Assembly (NCBI RefSeq): GCF_049965695.1
Contig: NZ_JBMFWB010000002.1
Span: 55,147 to 119,146 of the forward strand
From: Athalassotoga sp049965695
GTDB lineage: Bacteria > Thermotogota > Thermotogae > Mesoaciditogales > Mesoaciditogaceae
Length of the DNA: 64,000 bases
Direction of reading: 5' to 3'
Shown here: piece after piece, positions 1 through 8,901 of the stretch
Numbering within the stretch: the stretch's first letter is position 1
How the letters are laid out: each line of letters starts with the position of its first letter
Translations under genes and position numbers: made by a program
The notes under the pieces: model-generated
Database searches by the model: none
What the model saw: only the letters and a program-made list of their open reading frames with translations
What the model was told of the DNA's origin: nothing

Positions 1-2
1 TT

Positions 3-1280
3 ATAATGGAAGCTGAGCAACTTATGGGAGATGATGAAGTAAGATGTATCGCCCTCGATTCGACAGACGGTTTAAGCAGAGGAACGGAAATCGAAGACAG
101 TGAAGGACCCATCATGGTACCTGTGGGAAATGAAAATATGGGAAGAATTTTTAATTTGGTCGGTGAACCAATAGATAAAAAGGGAACGGTCAAATCTAAA
201 GAAAAATGGCCAATTCACAGAGAGCCTCCGTCCCTCGAAGATCAAAGCACAAAGGTTGAAATTTTAGAAACCGGTATAAAGGTTATCGATTTGATAGCAC
301 CTTTCCCGAAAGGAGGAAAGATAGGATTTTTTGGCGGCGCCGGCGTCGGGAAAACAGTGCTTGTAATGGAAATGATAAGAAACATAGCGATAGAACACGG
401 CGGCTTTTCGATCTTTGCGGGAGTTGGTGAAAGAACAAGGGAAGGTAATGAACTTTGGAATGAAATGATCGAAAGTGGCGTTATGGACAACACCGTGCTC
501 GTTTTCGGGCAGATGAATGAGCCACCCGGCGCAAGATTTAGGGTTGCATTGAGTGCCCTTACGATGGCTGAATATTTCAGAGATGTTCAAAAGAAAGATG
601 TCTTGCTTTTCATAGACAACATATTCAGGTTTGTTCAGGCAGGATCAGAAGTGTCTGCTCTTCTTGGAAGAATGCCATCCGCCGTCGGATATCAACCGAC
701 ACTTTCGACGGACATGGGAGAACTTCAAGAAAGAATCACCTCTACGAAGTATGGTTCGATAACCTCTGTTCAGGCCATATACGTCCCGGCAGATGATATA
801 ACCGACCCTGCTCCAGCAACGACCTTCACGCATCTTGACGCAACTATAGTGCTTTCCCGTCAAATAGCCGAACTCGGACTTTACCCCGCCATGGATCCAC
901 TTGAATCTAACTCAAAATTACTTGATCCGTCCGTAATAGGTAAAGAACATTACGAAGTGGCAAGAGAAGTTCAGAGGGTCTTACAAAGATACAAGGATCT
1001 TCAAGATATAATAGCGATACTTGGAATGGAAGAATTATCGGAAGAAGATCGTTTGACAGTGCAAAGGGCAAGAAAGATCCAGCGTTTTTTAAGTCAACCT
1101 TTATTTGTCGCAGAGCACTTCAACAACATCAAAGGAGAATATGTATCGATAGCAGAAAACGTTAGGGGATTTAAAGAAATACTCGAAGGCAAGCACGATG
1201 ACCTTCCGGAACAGGCTTTTTTGATGACCGGCACGATAGATCAAGCAGTACAAAAAGCCAAAAATTTAAGTGGAGCATGA
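3..1280 (+). CDS. atpD: F-type ATP synthase subunit beta, 5' partial
   Basis: Catalytic beta subunit of the F1Fo ATP synthase, which makes or hydrolyses ATP at the membrane. The reading frame is open to the left edge, so about 45 N-terminal residues lie outside the window; the first ATG inside (position 6) is internal. The Walker A loop GGAGVGKT, the GERTREGNEL segment and the phrase GSEVSALLGRMPSAVGYQPT are all present, as is the C-terminal helical domain. The downstream epsilon gene starts 1 base after its stop, the usual atp operon order. Confidence 0.98.
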   Translation: MMEAEQLMGDDEVRCIALDSTDGLSRGTEIEDSEGPIMVPVGNENMGRIFNLVGEPIDKKGTVKSKEKWPIHREPPSLEDQSTKVEILETGIKVIDLIAPFPKGGKIGFFGGAGVGKTVLVMEMIRNIAIEHGGFSIFAGVGERTREGNELWNEMIESGVMDNTVLVFGQMNEPPGARFRVALSALTMAEYFRDVQKKDVLLFIDNIFRFVQAGSEVSALLGRMPSAVGYQPTLSTDMGELQERITSTKYGSITSVQAIYVPADDITDPAPATTFTHLDATIVLSRQIAELGLYPAMDPLESNSKLLDPSVIGKEHYEVAREVQRVLQRYKDLQDIIAILGMEELSEEDRLTVQRARKIQRFLSQPLFVAEHFNNIKGEYVSIAENVRGFKEILEGKHDDLPEQAFLMTGTIDQAVQKAKNLSGA

Positions 1281-1281
1281 C

Positions 1282-1683
1282 ATGTTCAGATTAAAAATTA
1301 TAACGCCGGAGAAAATCGCGTTTGATAAAATGGCCAAATTCGTTGAATTTAAAACGGTTAATGGGGCGATGGGTACATTGCAAAACAGACTTCCTTTTTT
1401 TGTTGCACTTGATATTGCCGAATTCGAAATTGAATCTGAGGACGGTCATAGAATTTTTTTCGCCGTTCACGGTGGAATCGGGGAATTTTTCAACAACGTG
1501 TTTACCGTACTTTCGGATGCAGCAGAAAAGCCTGAGGATATAAACGTTGAAAGGGCTAAAAGAAGTCTTGAGCGTGCAAGAGTGGATATTGAAGAAGTTG
1601 AAGAAATCAGAAGGAAAGAACTTGAAATGAAAATTCAGAGGGCTCTTGTTAGGCTAAAAATTTCTCAAAAGAAGGAGAGGTGA
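1282..1683 (+). CDS. atpC: F-type ATP synthase epsilon subunit
   Basis: Central-stalk epsilon subunit (133 aa) that couples and restrains the F1 motor. The N-terminal beta-sandwich begins MFRLKIITPEK and includes the FFAVHGGIGEF stretch; the C-terminal part is a charged helical hairpin rich in E, R and K, as in the family. I chose the ATG at 1282 because GGAG lies about 7 bases upstream; an in-frame GTG at 1270 would add four residues overlapping atpD. The gene is last in the atp operon and its stop overlaps the Shine-Dalgarno of the phosphofructokinase gene. Confidence 0.95.
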   Translation: MFRLKIITPEKIAFDKMAKFVEFKTVNGAMGTLQNRLPFFVALDIAEFEIESEDGHRIFFAVHGGIGEFFNNVFTVLSDAAEKPEDINVERAKRSLERARVDIEEVEEIRRKELEMKIQRALVRLKISQKKER

Positions 1684-1688
1684 TCGAA

Positions 1689-2711
1689 TTGAAAATTGCC
1701 ATTTTAACCGGAGGTGGAGATTGTCCGGGATTGAATGCGGTCATAAGAGGCATTGTCAAAGCAAAAAGAAGTGAAGATTCTGTCATCGGATTTAAAAGAG
1801 GTTGGGAAGGTGTCATCAACGACGATTACGTTAATCTTACCGAAGACGATGTCGAGGGAATACATCTTTTGGGTGGAACGATTCTTGGAACTTCGAGGAC
1901 CAATCCTTTCAGCATAACGGATGGATCGAAAAAAGTCGTTGATAATTTTGAAAAAGAGAAGATAGACGCACTTATAGCGATAGGCGGAGATGACACTTTA
2001 AGTGTCGCAACCAAGTTCTGTGGTCTCGGTTTGAAAATCGTGGGAGTTCCCAAAACCATAGACAACGATGTTTCAAACACAGATTACACTTTCGGCTTTC
2101 ACACGGCTGTCAATGTCGGTGCTGACGCAATAGACAGGCTTCAGTCAACTGCCAAGTCACATGGGCGTATAATGTTAGTTGAACTTATGGGAAGAGATGC
2201 CGGATGGATAACGCTTGAGGCCGGTCTGGCTGCCGGGGCTCATCTTATATTGATACCTGAATTTCCAAGAACGATAGAAGAAATAGTCGAAATACTCGTA
2301 AAACGCATGAAGGTAAAGGGATACGCTGTTGTGGCCGTTGCGGAAGGTTTTAAACCAACCAACCTTGAAAATGTCGTTGGAGATAAATCGACCATAGATC
2401 CATTTGGACACATAAAACTCGGAGGAATAGCACATTATCTTTCCGAAATCATAGAGCAAAAGACCGGATATGAAACCAGATCAGTGGTACTCGGACACCT
2501 GTTGAGAGGTGGGACCCCTACGGCTTTTGACAGAATACTCGGGACACGTTACGGAGTAGAGGCAATGAAACTCGTACAAAAAGGCGATTTTGGACGCATG
2601 GTGGCGTTGAGTGGAAATGATATAATTTCCATTCCGATAGAGTATGGAGTTGCCACGAAGAAACTTGTACCTTTTGATTACTATAAACTTGCGGAGATGT
2701 TTTTTGGATGA
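1689..2711 (+). CDS. Diphosphate-type 6-phosphofructokinase
   Basis: Phosphofructokinase (340 aa), converting fructose 6-phosphate to fructose 1,6-bisphosphate in glycolysis. It begins MKIAILTGGGDCPGLN. Two positions speak for diphosphate rather than ATP as donor: GGDD near residues 99-102 (ATP enzymes have GGDGS) and PKTIDND near 121-127 (ATP enzymes have PGTIDND). That rule is established for the PFK-A family; activity here is inferred. The TTG start at 1689 is preferred over GTG 1680 because GGAGAGGTGAT sits just upstream. The stop overlaps the next ATG (ATGA). Confidence 0.93.
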   Translation: MKIAILTGGGDCPGLNAVIRGIVKAKRSEDSVIGFKRGWEGVINDDYVNLTEDDVEGIHLLGGTILGTSRTNPFSITDGSKKVVDNFEKEKIDALIAIGGDDTLSVATKFCGLGLKIVGVPKTIDNDVSNTDYTFGFHTAVNVGADAIDRLQSTAKSHGRIMLVELMGRDAGWITLEAGLAAGAHLILIPEFPRTIEEIVEILVKRMKVKGYAVVAVAEGFKPTNLENVVGDKSTIDPFGHIKLGGIAHYLSEIIEQKTGYETRSVVLGHLLRGGTPTAFDRILGTRYGVEAMKLVQKGDFGRMVALSGNDIISIPIEYGVATKKLVPFDYYKLAEMFFG

Positions 2712-3226
2712 AAGGTGAACATCCTTACGTCAAATGGGCAATAAAAGTCATAGAATCGAAAATAAGAAAAGGGATTAATCTTGAACCCGATCCAAGCCTT
2801 CTGCCTTCCGAACTTTTCCAAAAAAAGGCGGGTGCATTTGTAACCCTCCACACGCTTGACGGCGATCTAAGAGGATGCATAGGTACTTTTTTGCCGACAA
2901 CGCAGGATCTTGCACATGAAATAGCACAAAACGCGATATCCGCAGCGCTTGAAGATCCGCGTTTTGAACCTGTGAGTCCAGAAGAATTGGATGATATAGT
3001 TGTCAGCGTTGACGTACTTTCGATGCCAGAAGAGATAAAATCTGAAAAAGTACTTGATCCCAAAAAATATGGTATTATTGTTGAAAGTGGGTGGAGAAGA
3101 GGACTTTTACTTCCGGATCTTGAAGATGTCGATACGGTAGAAGATCAAATAAAGATAGCGATGATGAAAGCCGGAATAAAAAAGTATGATAGAATATATC
3201 GATTCACGGTTGAAAGATATCACTGA
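2708..3226 (+). CDS. AMMECR1 domain protein
   Basis: Small protein (172 aa) consisting of one AMMECR1 domain, a family widespread in archaea, eukaryotes and some bacteria whose biochemical role is unknown. The family signature LRGCIGT lies near residue 55, followed by the ISAALEDPRFEPVSPEEL stretch and a GLLLPDLEDVDTVEDQI segment. The length is normal for a stand-alone domain; in many bacteria it is fused to a Memo-like domain, which is absent here. It overlaps the phosphofructokinase stop by four bases, so translation is probably coupled. Confidence 0.9.
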   Translation: MKGEHPYVKWAIKVIESKIRKGINLEPDPSLLPSELFQKKAGAFVTLHTLDGDLRGCIGTFLPTTQDLAHEIAQNAISAALEDPRFEPVSPEELDDIVVSVDVLSMPEEIKSEKVLDPKKYGIIVESGWRRGLLLPDLEDVDTVEDQIKIAMMKAGIKKYDRIYRFTVERYH

Positions 3227-3240
3227 ACGGGGGTAAGACC

Positions 3241-3876
3241 ATGGAAGTTAAACAGGCAGAAGAATTATCAAAAATGCTTTCTACCTTGGATGGTGTGATG
3301 AAAGCAAAGGTAATACTCGATCCAGAAAGTGGTGAACTCACCGAAGTTCATATTCTTGCTTATGGAGATAAAAATCCCAAACAAATCGTAAGAGATATCG
3401 AAACGGCCATACTTACCATCTCTGGAGAAAGAATAGATAGAAGAATAATAAGCATAGCACAAATGGGTGGTGAAGGCCAAACCGAGGATAATACGGCTGG
3501 CTTTAAAGTGCAATCTGCCGGTCTTTCTGAAGATGGAACGGAAATAGAGATTAGCGTTGGAATAACAATGGGTATTTCTTCCAAAGATTCAAAAAGGAGA
3601 GGTATAAAATCTTTTAAAAATGTACTCAAATTGTCTGCGGAAGCAACCATGGAAGCGATGGAAAGCGTTGCCGAGTCCAAGTTGAAATTTTCCCTTGACG
3701 AGATAAGAGAGGTAACTATCGAAGATAGAAAATTTTTCATAGGCATAATGACCGTTATTTCCAGTTTGGGTATGACAAAAGAACTTGTTTTTTCAGGTAA
3801 AATCGAGTTTAACTCGGTTAAAGATATTGCCGAGGCGATAATCGAGAAGGTAAATTCTTCCGGTTTGAAGTTTTAA
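3241..3876 (+). CDS. Conserved hypothetical protein in the usual minC position
   Basis: Protein of 211 aa directly before minD. Residues about 30-75 carry VHILAYGDKNPKQIVRDI and a following IDRRIISIAQM. This resembles a motif (VHxxAxxxRxPKQVVRDVxS...IDHRxISVxQ) that I recall from actinobacterial and firmicute proteins of unknown function. The rest is predicted alpha/beta with two similar-looking halves (SVGITMGISSKDSKRRG, later EATMEAMESVAESKLKF). There is no signal peptide or membrane segment. It does not show the MinC C-terminal beta-helix pattern. GGGGGTAAGACC precedes the ATG. Function unknown. Confidence 0.75.
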   Translation: MEVKQAEELSKMLSTLDGVMKAKVILDPESGELTEVHILAYGDKNPKQIVRDIETAILTISGERIDRRIISIAQMGGEGQTEDNTAGFKVQSAGLSEDGTEIEISVGITMGISSKDSKRRGIKSFKNVLKLSAEATMEAMESVAESKLKFSLDEIREVTIEDRKFFIGIMTVISSLGMTKELVFSGKIEFNSVKDIAEAIIEKVNSSGLKF

Positions 3877-3890
3877 GGAAGGTGGTTTGA

Positions 3891-4703
3891 TTGTCAAAGG
3901 TTTATGTTATTACCTCCGGTAAAGGTGGAGTCGGAAAGACCACCTTAACGGCTAATTTAGGTACGATAATGGCCTCTAAGGGAGACAGAGTTGCCCTCAT
4001 AGATGCGGATATAGGAATGAAAAATCTTGATGTCGTAATGGGACTTGAAAACAGAATAATTTACACAAGCATGGATGTTGTAAACGGTAAAATAGACGTT
4101 TTCGATGCCCTCGTAAGGCACAAACAACTCAAAAATTTAAGTCTTTTGCCTGCTTCTCAGGTTGCCACAAAAGAGATGATCTCTCCTGATGATATGAAAA
4201 AGATAGTTTCTCAAATTTCAGAGAAATTCGATTACATACTCATTGATTGTCCCGCTGGCATAGAAAGAGGTTTCAGAAATGCGGTTGCACCCGCTGAAGA
4301 AGCCCTTGTGGTTACGACACCGGAATTGCCTGCAATAACTGATGCGGATAGAGTTATAGGTCTTCTCGAAAACATGAATTTCGAGGATTCGAAGATCCAT
4401 CTCATAATCAACAGATTTAAGCCTCATATGGTAAGACACGGTGACATGCTCACGATTGAGGATATAAAATCCGCTCTCTCGATAGACATAATAGGAATCG
4501 TGCCGGATTCTGAAGATGTAATAGTGGCTACAAACAAAGGGATACCGCTTGCCCTTATGGATGGAAAAGACAGGATGGGAAAGATCTTGGAAGGAATTGT
4601 CTTAAGACTCAAAGGAGAAGAAATCCCGATCCCGACACTTGAAGAGCTCGAAGAAAAGCAGAGTTGGTGGAAAAATTTCAGAAATCTTTTCAGGCGAGAT
4701 TGA
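3891..4703 (+). CDS. minD: Septum site-determining ATPase MinD
   Basis: Membrane-associated ParA/MinD-type ATPase (270 aa) that positions the division site with MinC and MinE. The deviant Walker A motif GKGGVGKTT is at residues 10-18, followed by IDADIGMKNLDVVMGLENR, DYILIDCPAGIERGF and TTPELPAITDADRVIG, all classic MinD. The C-terminus ends in a basic amphipathic stretch (WWKNFRNLFRRD) that would bind the membrane. TTG start at 3891 behind AAGGAAGGTGG. minE follows 13 bases downstream. Confidence 0.97.
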   Translation: MSKVYVITSGKGGVGKTTLTANLGTIMASKGDRVALIDADIGMKNLDVVMGLENRIIYTSMDVVNGKIDVFDALVRHKQLKNLSLLPASQVATKEMISPDDMKKIVSQISEKFDYILIDCPAGIERGFRNAVAPAEEALVVTTPELPAITDADRVIGLLENMNFEDSKIHLIINRFKPHMVRHGDMLTIEDIKSALSIDIIGIVPDSEDVIVATNKGIPLALMDGKDRMGKILEGIVLRLKGEEIPIPTLEELEEKQSWWKNFRNLFRRD

Positions 4704-4716
4704 GGAGATGATCTAA

Positions 4717-5004
4717 ATGGGATTTTTTGACTTCTTTAGAAGGAAAAAAGACGATACCAAAGACTCTGCGAGGGAATCCGCTAAAGAAAGGCTTGATACG
4801 CTGGTGGGTGGCGGCAGAAGGTTTATATACAGAATAGACGAATTCGAAGATAAGGAAGATCTTGAGAAAAAAACAGAAGAGATAAAACTGAAGATCCAGC
4901 AAGAGGCTTCCGAACTCTTCAAAACTGACATAGATAAAGTAAAAATCGTTGTCGAAGAGCACAACGGATATGTCATAATAATAACGAACATAAATTTTGA
5001 ATGA
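4717..5004 (+). CDS. minE: Cell division topological specificity factor MinE
   Basis: MinE-like protein (95 aa), the partner that stimulates MinD ATPase and drives its relocation. It starts MGFFDFFRRKK, matching the N-terminal membrane-targeting sequence, then SARESAKERLDTLVGG, the region that contacts MinD, and ends with the alpha/beta dimerisation part (KVKIVVEEHNGYVIIITNI). Length is typical. Adjacent to minD, which strongly supports the call. No minC is visible in this window. Confidence 0.88.
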   Translation: MGFFDFFRRKKDDTKDSARESAKERLDTLVGGGRRFIYRIDEFEDKEDLEKKTEEIKLKIQQEASELFKTDIDKVKIVVEEHNGYVIIITNINFE

Positions 5005-5005
5005 A

Positions 5006-5407
5006 ATGCAGCAGATAAAGATTAAAAGTTCGAAACATTTTGAGTTCATAGATTTAACCGAAGAGATCGAGCGGATCGTTTCTGAAAGCAAGTTAATGGC
5101 AGGAATGTGTTTCATTTACGTGCCACATACAACTGCGGCTGTAACGATAAACGAAGATGCTGATCCGGATGTAAAAACAGATATAATTTCTTTTATTCAA
5201 AGACTTGTTCCATGGAATGGGAATTATTTGCATACGGAGGGAAATTCAGCGGCACATATTTTGTCGACGATTATAGGTGTTTCCGTTGCCATTCCTTTTG
5301 ATGATGGTGCTTTATCTCTTGGAAGATGGCAAGGGATATATTTTTGTGAGTTTGATGGTCCGAGAGAAAGAAATGTTGATGTAATTCTTACGGAGGCGAA
5401 ATCATGA
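5006..5407 (+). CDS. yjbQ: YjbQ / UPF0047 family protein
   Basis: Protein of 133 aa from the YjbQ (UPF0047) family; members have been reported to have weak thiamine-phosphate synthase activity, and the true role is unsettled. Conserved elements are HTTAAVTINEDADPDV, HTEGNSAAHI and the glycine-rich LSLGRWQGIYFCEFDGPR near the C-terminus. The ATG at 5006 is preferred; an in-frame TTG at 4997 would add three residues overlapping minE. The stop overlaps the following ATG. Confidence 0.9.
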   Translation: MQQIKIKSSKHFEFIDLTEEIERIVSESKLMAGMCFIYVPHTTAAVTINEDADPDVKTDIISFIQRLVPWNGNYLHTEGNSAAHILSTIIGVSVAIPFDDGALSLGRWQGIYFCEFDGPRERNVDVILTEAKS

Positions 5408-6138
5408 GAAGATACTTTTTGGCGATTTTTGTTTTTATCATACCGGTTTTAACCTTTGCCGCTGTATCTTTTCCATATGGTTCTGTTATGAATTTCAATC
5501 CTTCATACATGGTTTACAACACGCAATGGTCGGTATCTTATGAAACATATTTTGGTGAGCCTCAGCAAATGGATTTCGTGATCTTTCAACCTTTCAAAAA
5601 TGGTTTTGCGGGTAAATTGGGCTTTTACACATCAGGAGCGACAAGCGGAATAGCCTATTCCGTCGCGACAAAATCAGGTAACCTTAACTTTGGTTCTGAT
5701 TTTTTAATATCCGATTACGGTACAAATGTTTCATTGAATTTTGGAGCCGGTATGGTTGAGAAAATCTTACAAAATCTCGATCTGTCTGTGAGATTGCCAA
5801 ACGTATTAACGTACACCTACGGAAAAAGCATAAACGTTTATCCAAATTTCGAAGTCGGTCTGAATCTTCCTTATGAATACTGGTCACTTGGTGCATTTTT
5901 ATCCGTTAATCAATTTGTCAGCGGTGGATTCTGGGGAAGTCTTTCCGCTTTTAACATTCAGGCATTGGCACGCATTTATGGCGGGTATATTCCTTCCACT
6001 CCTTCGATAACTCAAAACGTTTTCGATTTCAACCTTCAGGGTTCTATCGGATCGATGAGTTTTGCCTACCTTTACAAATATGTTTGGGGTACAACCAAAA
6101 GTCAAGAAAATGGTTTCAGAATATCGGCTGAATGGTGA
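5404..6138 (+). CDS. Putative secreted beta-barrel or toga-associated protein
   Basis: Unrecognised protein of 244 aa. It has a clear signal peptide (MRRYFLAIFVFIIPVLTFAA). The mature part is rich in aromatic residues, glycine and serine in an alternating polar/apolar pattern (for example YWSLGAFLSVNQFVSGGFWGSL) and ends in an aromatic residue (ISAEW). This pattern is typical of outer-membrane beta strands, so an outer-membrane or sheath protein is likely. It sits between yjbQ and obg with a 4-base overlap upstream. No specific family recognised. Confidence 0.7.
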   Translation: MRRYFLAIFVFIIPVLTFAAVSFPYGSVMNFNPSYMVYNTQWSVSYETYFGEPQQMDFVIFQPFKNGFAGKLGFYTSGATSGIAYSVATKSGNLNFGSDFLISDYGTNVSLNFGAGMVEKILQNLDLSVRLPNVLTYTYGKSINVYPNFEVGLNLPYEYWSLGAFLSVNQFVSGGFWGSLSAFNIQALARIYGGYIPSTPSITQNVFDFNLQGSIGSMSFAYLYKYVWGTTKSQENGFRISAEW

Positions 6139-6144
6139 TTTGCG

Positions 6145-7386
6145 ATGATCGATAGGGTTAAAATACACGTTGCCGCCGGTGACGGGGGTAACGGTGTTGT
6201 GAGTTTCAGAAGAGAAAAATTCATACCTAAAGGTGGCCCAGATGGTGGAGATGGGGGCAACGGTGGAAGTGTCATCGTAGAAGCAACCAATTTTATGAGC
6301 ACTTTGAACGATTTTAAGTACAAAAAACACTTTAGAGCCCAATCAGGCGCAAAAGGAATGGGATCGAATATGACGGGTAAATCCGGCGATGATCTTATCA
6401 TAAAGGTGCCGGTTGGAACGGTTATAAAAATAGAAGGTAAGACAATTGCGGATCTTAACGAAGATGGAAAGAAAGTTATAGTTGCGAGGGGTGGAAAGGG
6501 TGGAAGAGGCAATTCGCATTTCGCGACTCCAACCCGTCAGGCCCCAACGATCGCCGAAAACGGAGAACTCGGAGAAGAGCATGAAATAGAATTTGAATTA
6601 AAACTGCTTGCAGATGTAAGTTTGGTGGGATTACCAAATGTGGGAAAATCTTCTTTGATCTCCGTGATGACAAATGCACATCCTAAAATTGCTGACTATC
6701 CTTTTACCACGCTCGATCCGGTACTTGGCAAAGTGGAAATAGGGCACGGAGTTTCTTACGTTATTGCCGACATTCCAGGATTAATAGAAGGGGCACACGG
6801 AGGGAAAGGGCTTGGCGATGAATTCTTAAAACATGCCGAGCGCACCCGCGTTATCGCCCATGTGCTCGATTCTTCCAGCGAAGATGTACTAAACGATTAT
6901 AAAAAAATAAGAGAAGAAATGGTACTTTACAGTCATGATTTTGAAAAAAAAGCAGAGATAATAATTTTAAACAAATGTGATTTAGTCGATGAGCAAAGGA
7001 TTTCTAAAATTTTAAAACTTTTTCCAAACAGAAAAGTTTTTGTGGTTTCGGCTCTTGCAAGAACCGGCATCGAAAACCTTAAAAACGCACTCTATTACGA
7101 AATTCAAAAAGCACCATTTGTTGAATTCAAAGTTGATGAATCGATTAACATTTCAACCAATGAAGAGCCTTCGATCTCCATTGAAAAAATGGAAAACTCA
7201 TTTTTCGTTAAAGGTAAAACGATCGATCAACTGCTGAGAAAATATCAGTTAAATCAACCTGATGGAATGGAAATATTCATGAAAAAGTTGGATGAATTGG
7301 GCCTTGAAAAGCAACTTGTTAAATTGGGCATCAAAGAAGGAGATACAGTTGTGATAAATGATATGGAGTTTGAGTATCACAAATGA
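6145..7386 (+). CDS. obg: Obg family GTPase
   Basis: Ribosome-associated GTPase (413 aa) involved in large-subunit maturation and stress control. Three domains are visible: the glycine-rich Obg fold (about residues 1-158, with GGDGGNGG and GGKGGRGNSHF), the G domain with GLPNVGKSSL, DIPGLIEGAHGGKGLG and NKCD, and a C-terminal OCT domain (about 330-413, ending GDTVVINDMEFEY). It overlaps nadD by four bases; obg-nadD adjacency is common in bacteria. Confidence 0.97.
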   Translation: MIDRVKIHVAAGDGGNGVVSFRREKFIPKGGPDGGDGGNGGSVIVEATNFMSTLNDFKYKKHFRAQSGAKGMGSNMTGKSGDDLIIKVPVGTVIKIEGKTIADLNEDGKKVIVARGGKGGRGNSHFATPTRQAPTIAENGELGEEHEIEFELKLLADVSLVGLPNVGKSSLISVMTNAHPKIADYPFTTLDPVLGKVEIGHGVSYVIADIPGLIEGAHGGKGLGDEFLKHAERTRVIAHVLDSSSEDVLNDYKKIREEMVLYSHDFEKKAEIIILNKCDLVDEQRISKILKLFPNRKVFVVSALARTGIENLKNALYYEIQKAPFVEFKVDESINISTNEEPSISIEKMENSFFVKGKTIDQLLRKYQLNQPDGMEIFMKKLDELGLEKQLVKLGIKEGDTVVINDMEFEYHK

Positions 7387-7988
7387 TTGGGATTTACGGC
7401 GGAACTTTTGATCCCGTTCATAACGGTCATTTGATAATAGCAACTGAAATTTTGAACATCACCTCTCTTGAAAAGATAATCGTGATGCCGACAAGAACTC
7501 CGCCTCACAAAGACGGAAAAGTATCCGCAAATTTTGAAAAGCGTTTTGAATGGACAAAAACTGCATTTGACGGTTTGGAAAAGATCGAAATTTCTGATTT
7601 TGAGAACAACGCCAATCCATCTTACACCATTGATACGATACGTTACTTTCAGAATAAATACGGCAAAGTTGCGTACATAATGGGCGAAGATAGTTTTGTG
7701 AATATAGAAAAATGGTACGAATACGAAGAAATACTTAATTTAGCGAGGCTTTACGTCTATCCAAGGTATTGTGATAGAAGTCTTACAACAACTTTGATAA
7801 AACGTTTCAAAAATCACGATGTGCATTTTTTGTCCGAAATGCCCGTTATCCAGATATCTTCGACTGCGATAAGGGAAAGGGCACAATCCGGTCTTTCGAT
7901 AAGAGGATACGTCCCTGAAAAAATTGAAAAAGATATACTCGATTTTTACCAACAAATTGGTAATCAAAAGAAAAACAACGATCGGTGA
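7383..7988 (+). CDS. nadD: Nicotinate-nucleotide adenylyltransferase
   Basis: NadD (201 aa) adenylates nicotinate mononucleotide in NAD synthesis. The nucleotidyltransferase signature GGTFDPVHNGHL is at the N-terminus, PPHK follows near residue 40, and the ISSTAIRERAQSG motif lies near residue 158, all diagnostic for this family. Its ATG overlaps the obg stop (ATGA). The gene ends a long co-oriented run; the next gene is convergent with a 39-bp gap in which I see no strong terminator. Confidence 0.95.
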   Translation: MIGIYGGTFDPVHNGHLIIATEILNITSLEKIIVMPTRTPPHKDGKVSANFEKRFEWTKTAFDGLEKIEISDFENNANPSYTIDTIRYFQNKYGKVAYIMGEDSFVNIEKWYEYEEILNLARLYVYPRYCDRSLTTTLIKRFKNHDVHFLSEMPVIQISSTAIRERAQSGLSIRGYVPEKIEKDILDFYQQIGNQKKNNDR

Positions 7989-8027
7989 AAAAACGGCGAA
8001 TGGCAATTCAGACTGTGGTATGTGATT

Positions 8028-8876
8028 TTATTTTCCGAGATCCTCTCCAATAGTCGCAGAATAGACGACCGCAAGCATGGTTTGTAAAAGTTCATCGTAA
8101 TAATTTGTTTTGAAGAGTACCCTGTGCCCATCGAGACGCTTCAATCCCGGAATGAGCATTGATTCGTCTGCCATTTCAGTCGATTTGAAATTGATTTCAA
8201 CTTCGTAAGGTGCTTCTATTTTATAAGGTCTTACTGCATTTTTGAATGTTTTGGAAAGTGCGATTTTCGTTCCATCGATTAATTCTTTTCTCAAGACATT
8301 TTTAGGTTTCATGATGGCGGCAAATCTACTCAATCCCTTTTTTGTTTCAACTAAAACGGTGTCTAACATCTCATTTTTTAGTTCTTCAACAAGGGCATGA
8401 TCTCCCACGACCAGAGAAACTGGTACATCATGGTTCCCCGCAAAAGCGGCGTTGATCGTCGTTTCGCTCATATGTTTACCGTTTATTTTGAGATCGTAAA
8501 CATCCGTGGAATACGTGTGATCCATCGTGCCGTGAATTGATCCGACACCTGCGTGATATCCAATGAAGAAAACGGTTGAAAAACTTGAATCAAAGCCTGC
8601 CATCATGTAATAATCTCTCAACCCACCGCTTACAAGATATATCCTATCATCGCGCTCTGTGAAATCGTAAGAAAGGTTTTCTCCTTTTGAATGGGAATCG
8701 CAGACCAATATCTCATCAATTTTAGAGTTAAATTCAGATGATTTTATACCGTCTATAACCCACCCAACAGTTTCGGCCATGTACTTACCGAGATATCGTG
8801 GATCTTTTTCTTCAACTTGATGCCAGGAATTCACACCCGGTAATCCTTCCATGTCGGTAGAAATGAAAATCTTCAT
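8028..8876 (-). CDS. M55 family D-aminopeptidase (DppA-like)
   Basis: Zinc-dependent peptidase (282 aa) of family M55, whose known members release D-amino acids from short peptides. The N-terminus MKIFISTDMEGLPGV holds the conserved metal-binding DxEG, and VCDSHSKGENL, FIGYHAGVGSIHGTMDHTYS and VVGDHAL supply the other family motifs. An AAGGAGGCGAT Shine-Dalgarno precedes the ATG. Upstream lies a dispersed repeat whose end begins about 25 bases before the start codon, so the promoter probably lies in or next to that repeat. Confidence 0.92.
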   Translation of the reverse strand: MKIFISTDMEGLPGVNSWHQVEEKDPRYLGKYMAETVGWVIDGIKSSEFNSKIDEILVCDSHSKGENLSYDFTERDDRIYLVSGGLRDYYMMAGFDSSFSTVFFIGYHAGVGSIHGTMDHTYSTDVYDLKINGKHMSETTINAAFAGNHDVPVSLVVGDHALVEELKNEMLDTVLVETKKGLSRFAAIMKPKNVLRKELIDGTKIALSKTFKNAVRPYKIEAPYEVEINFKSTEMADESMLIPGLKRLDGHRVLFKTNYYDELLQTMLAVVYSATIGEDLGK

Positions 8877-8901
8877 AGCATCGCCTCCTTATATTCAATA
8901 T

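Noticed and set aside
4690..5115. Long minus-strand open frame opposite minE and yjbQ
   Set aside because: Antisense to two well-supported genes, with composition expected from their codon pattern.
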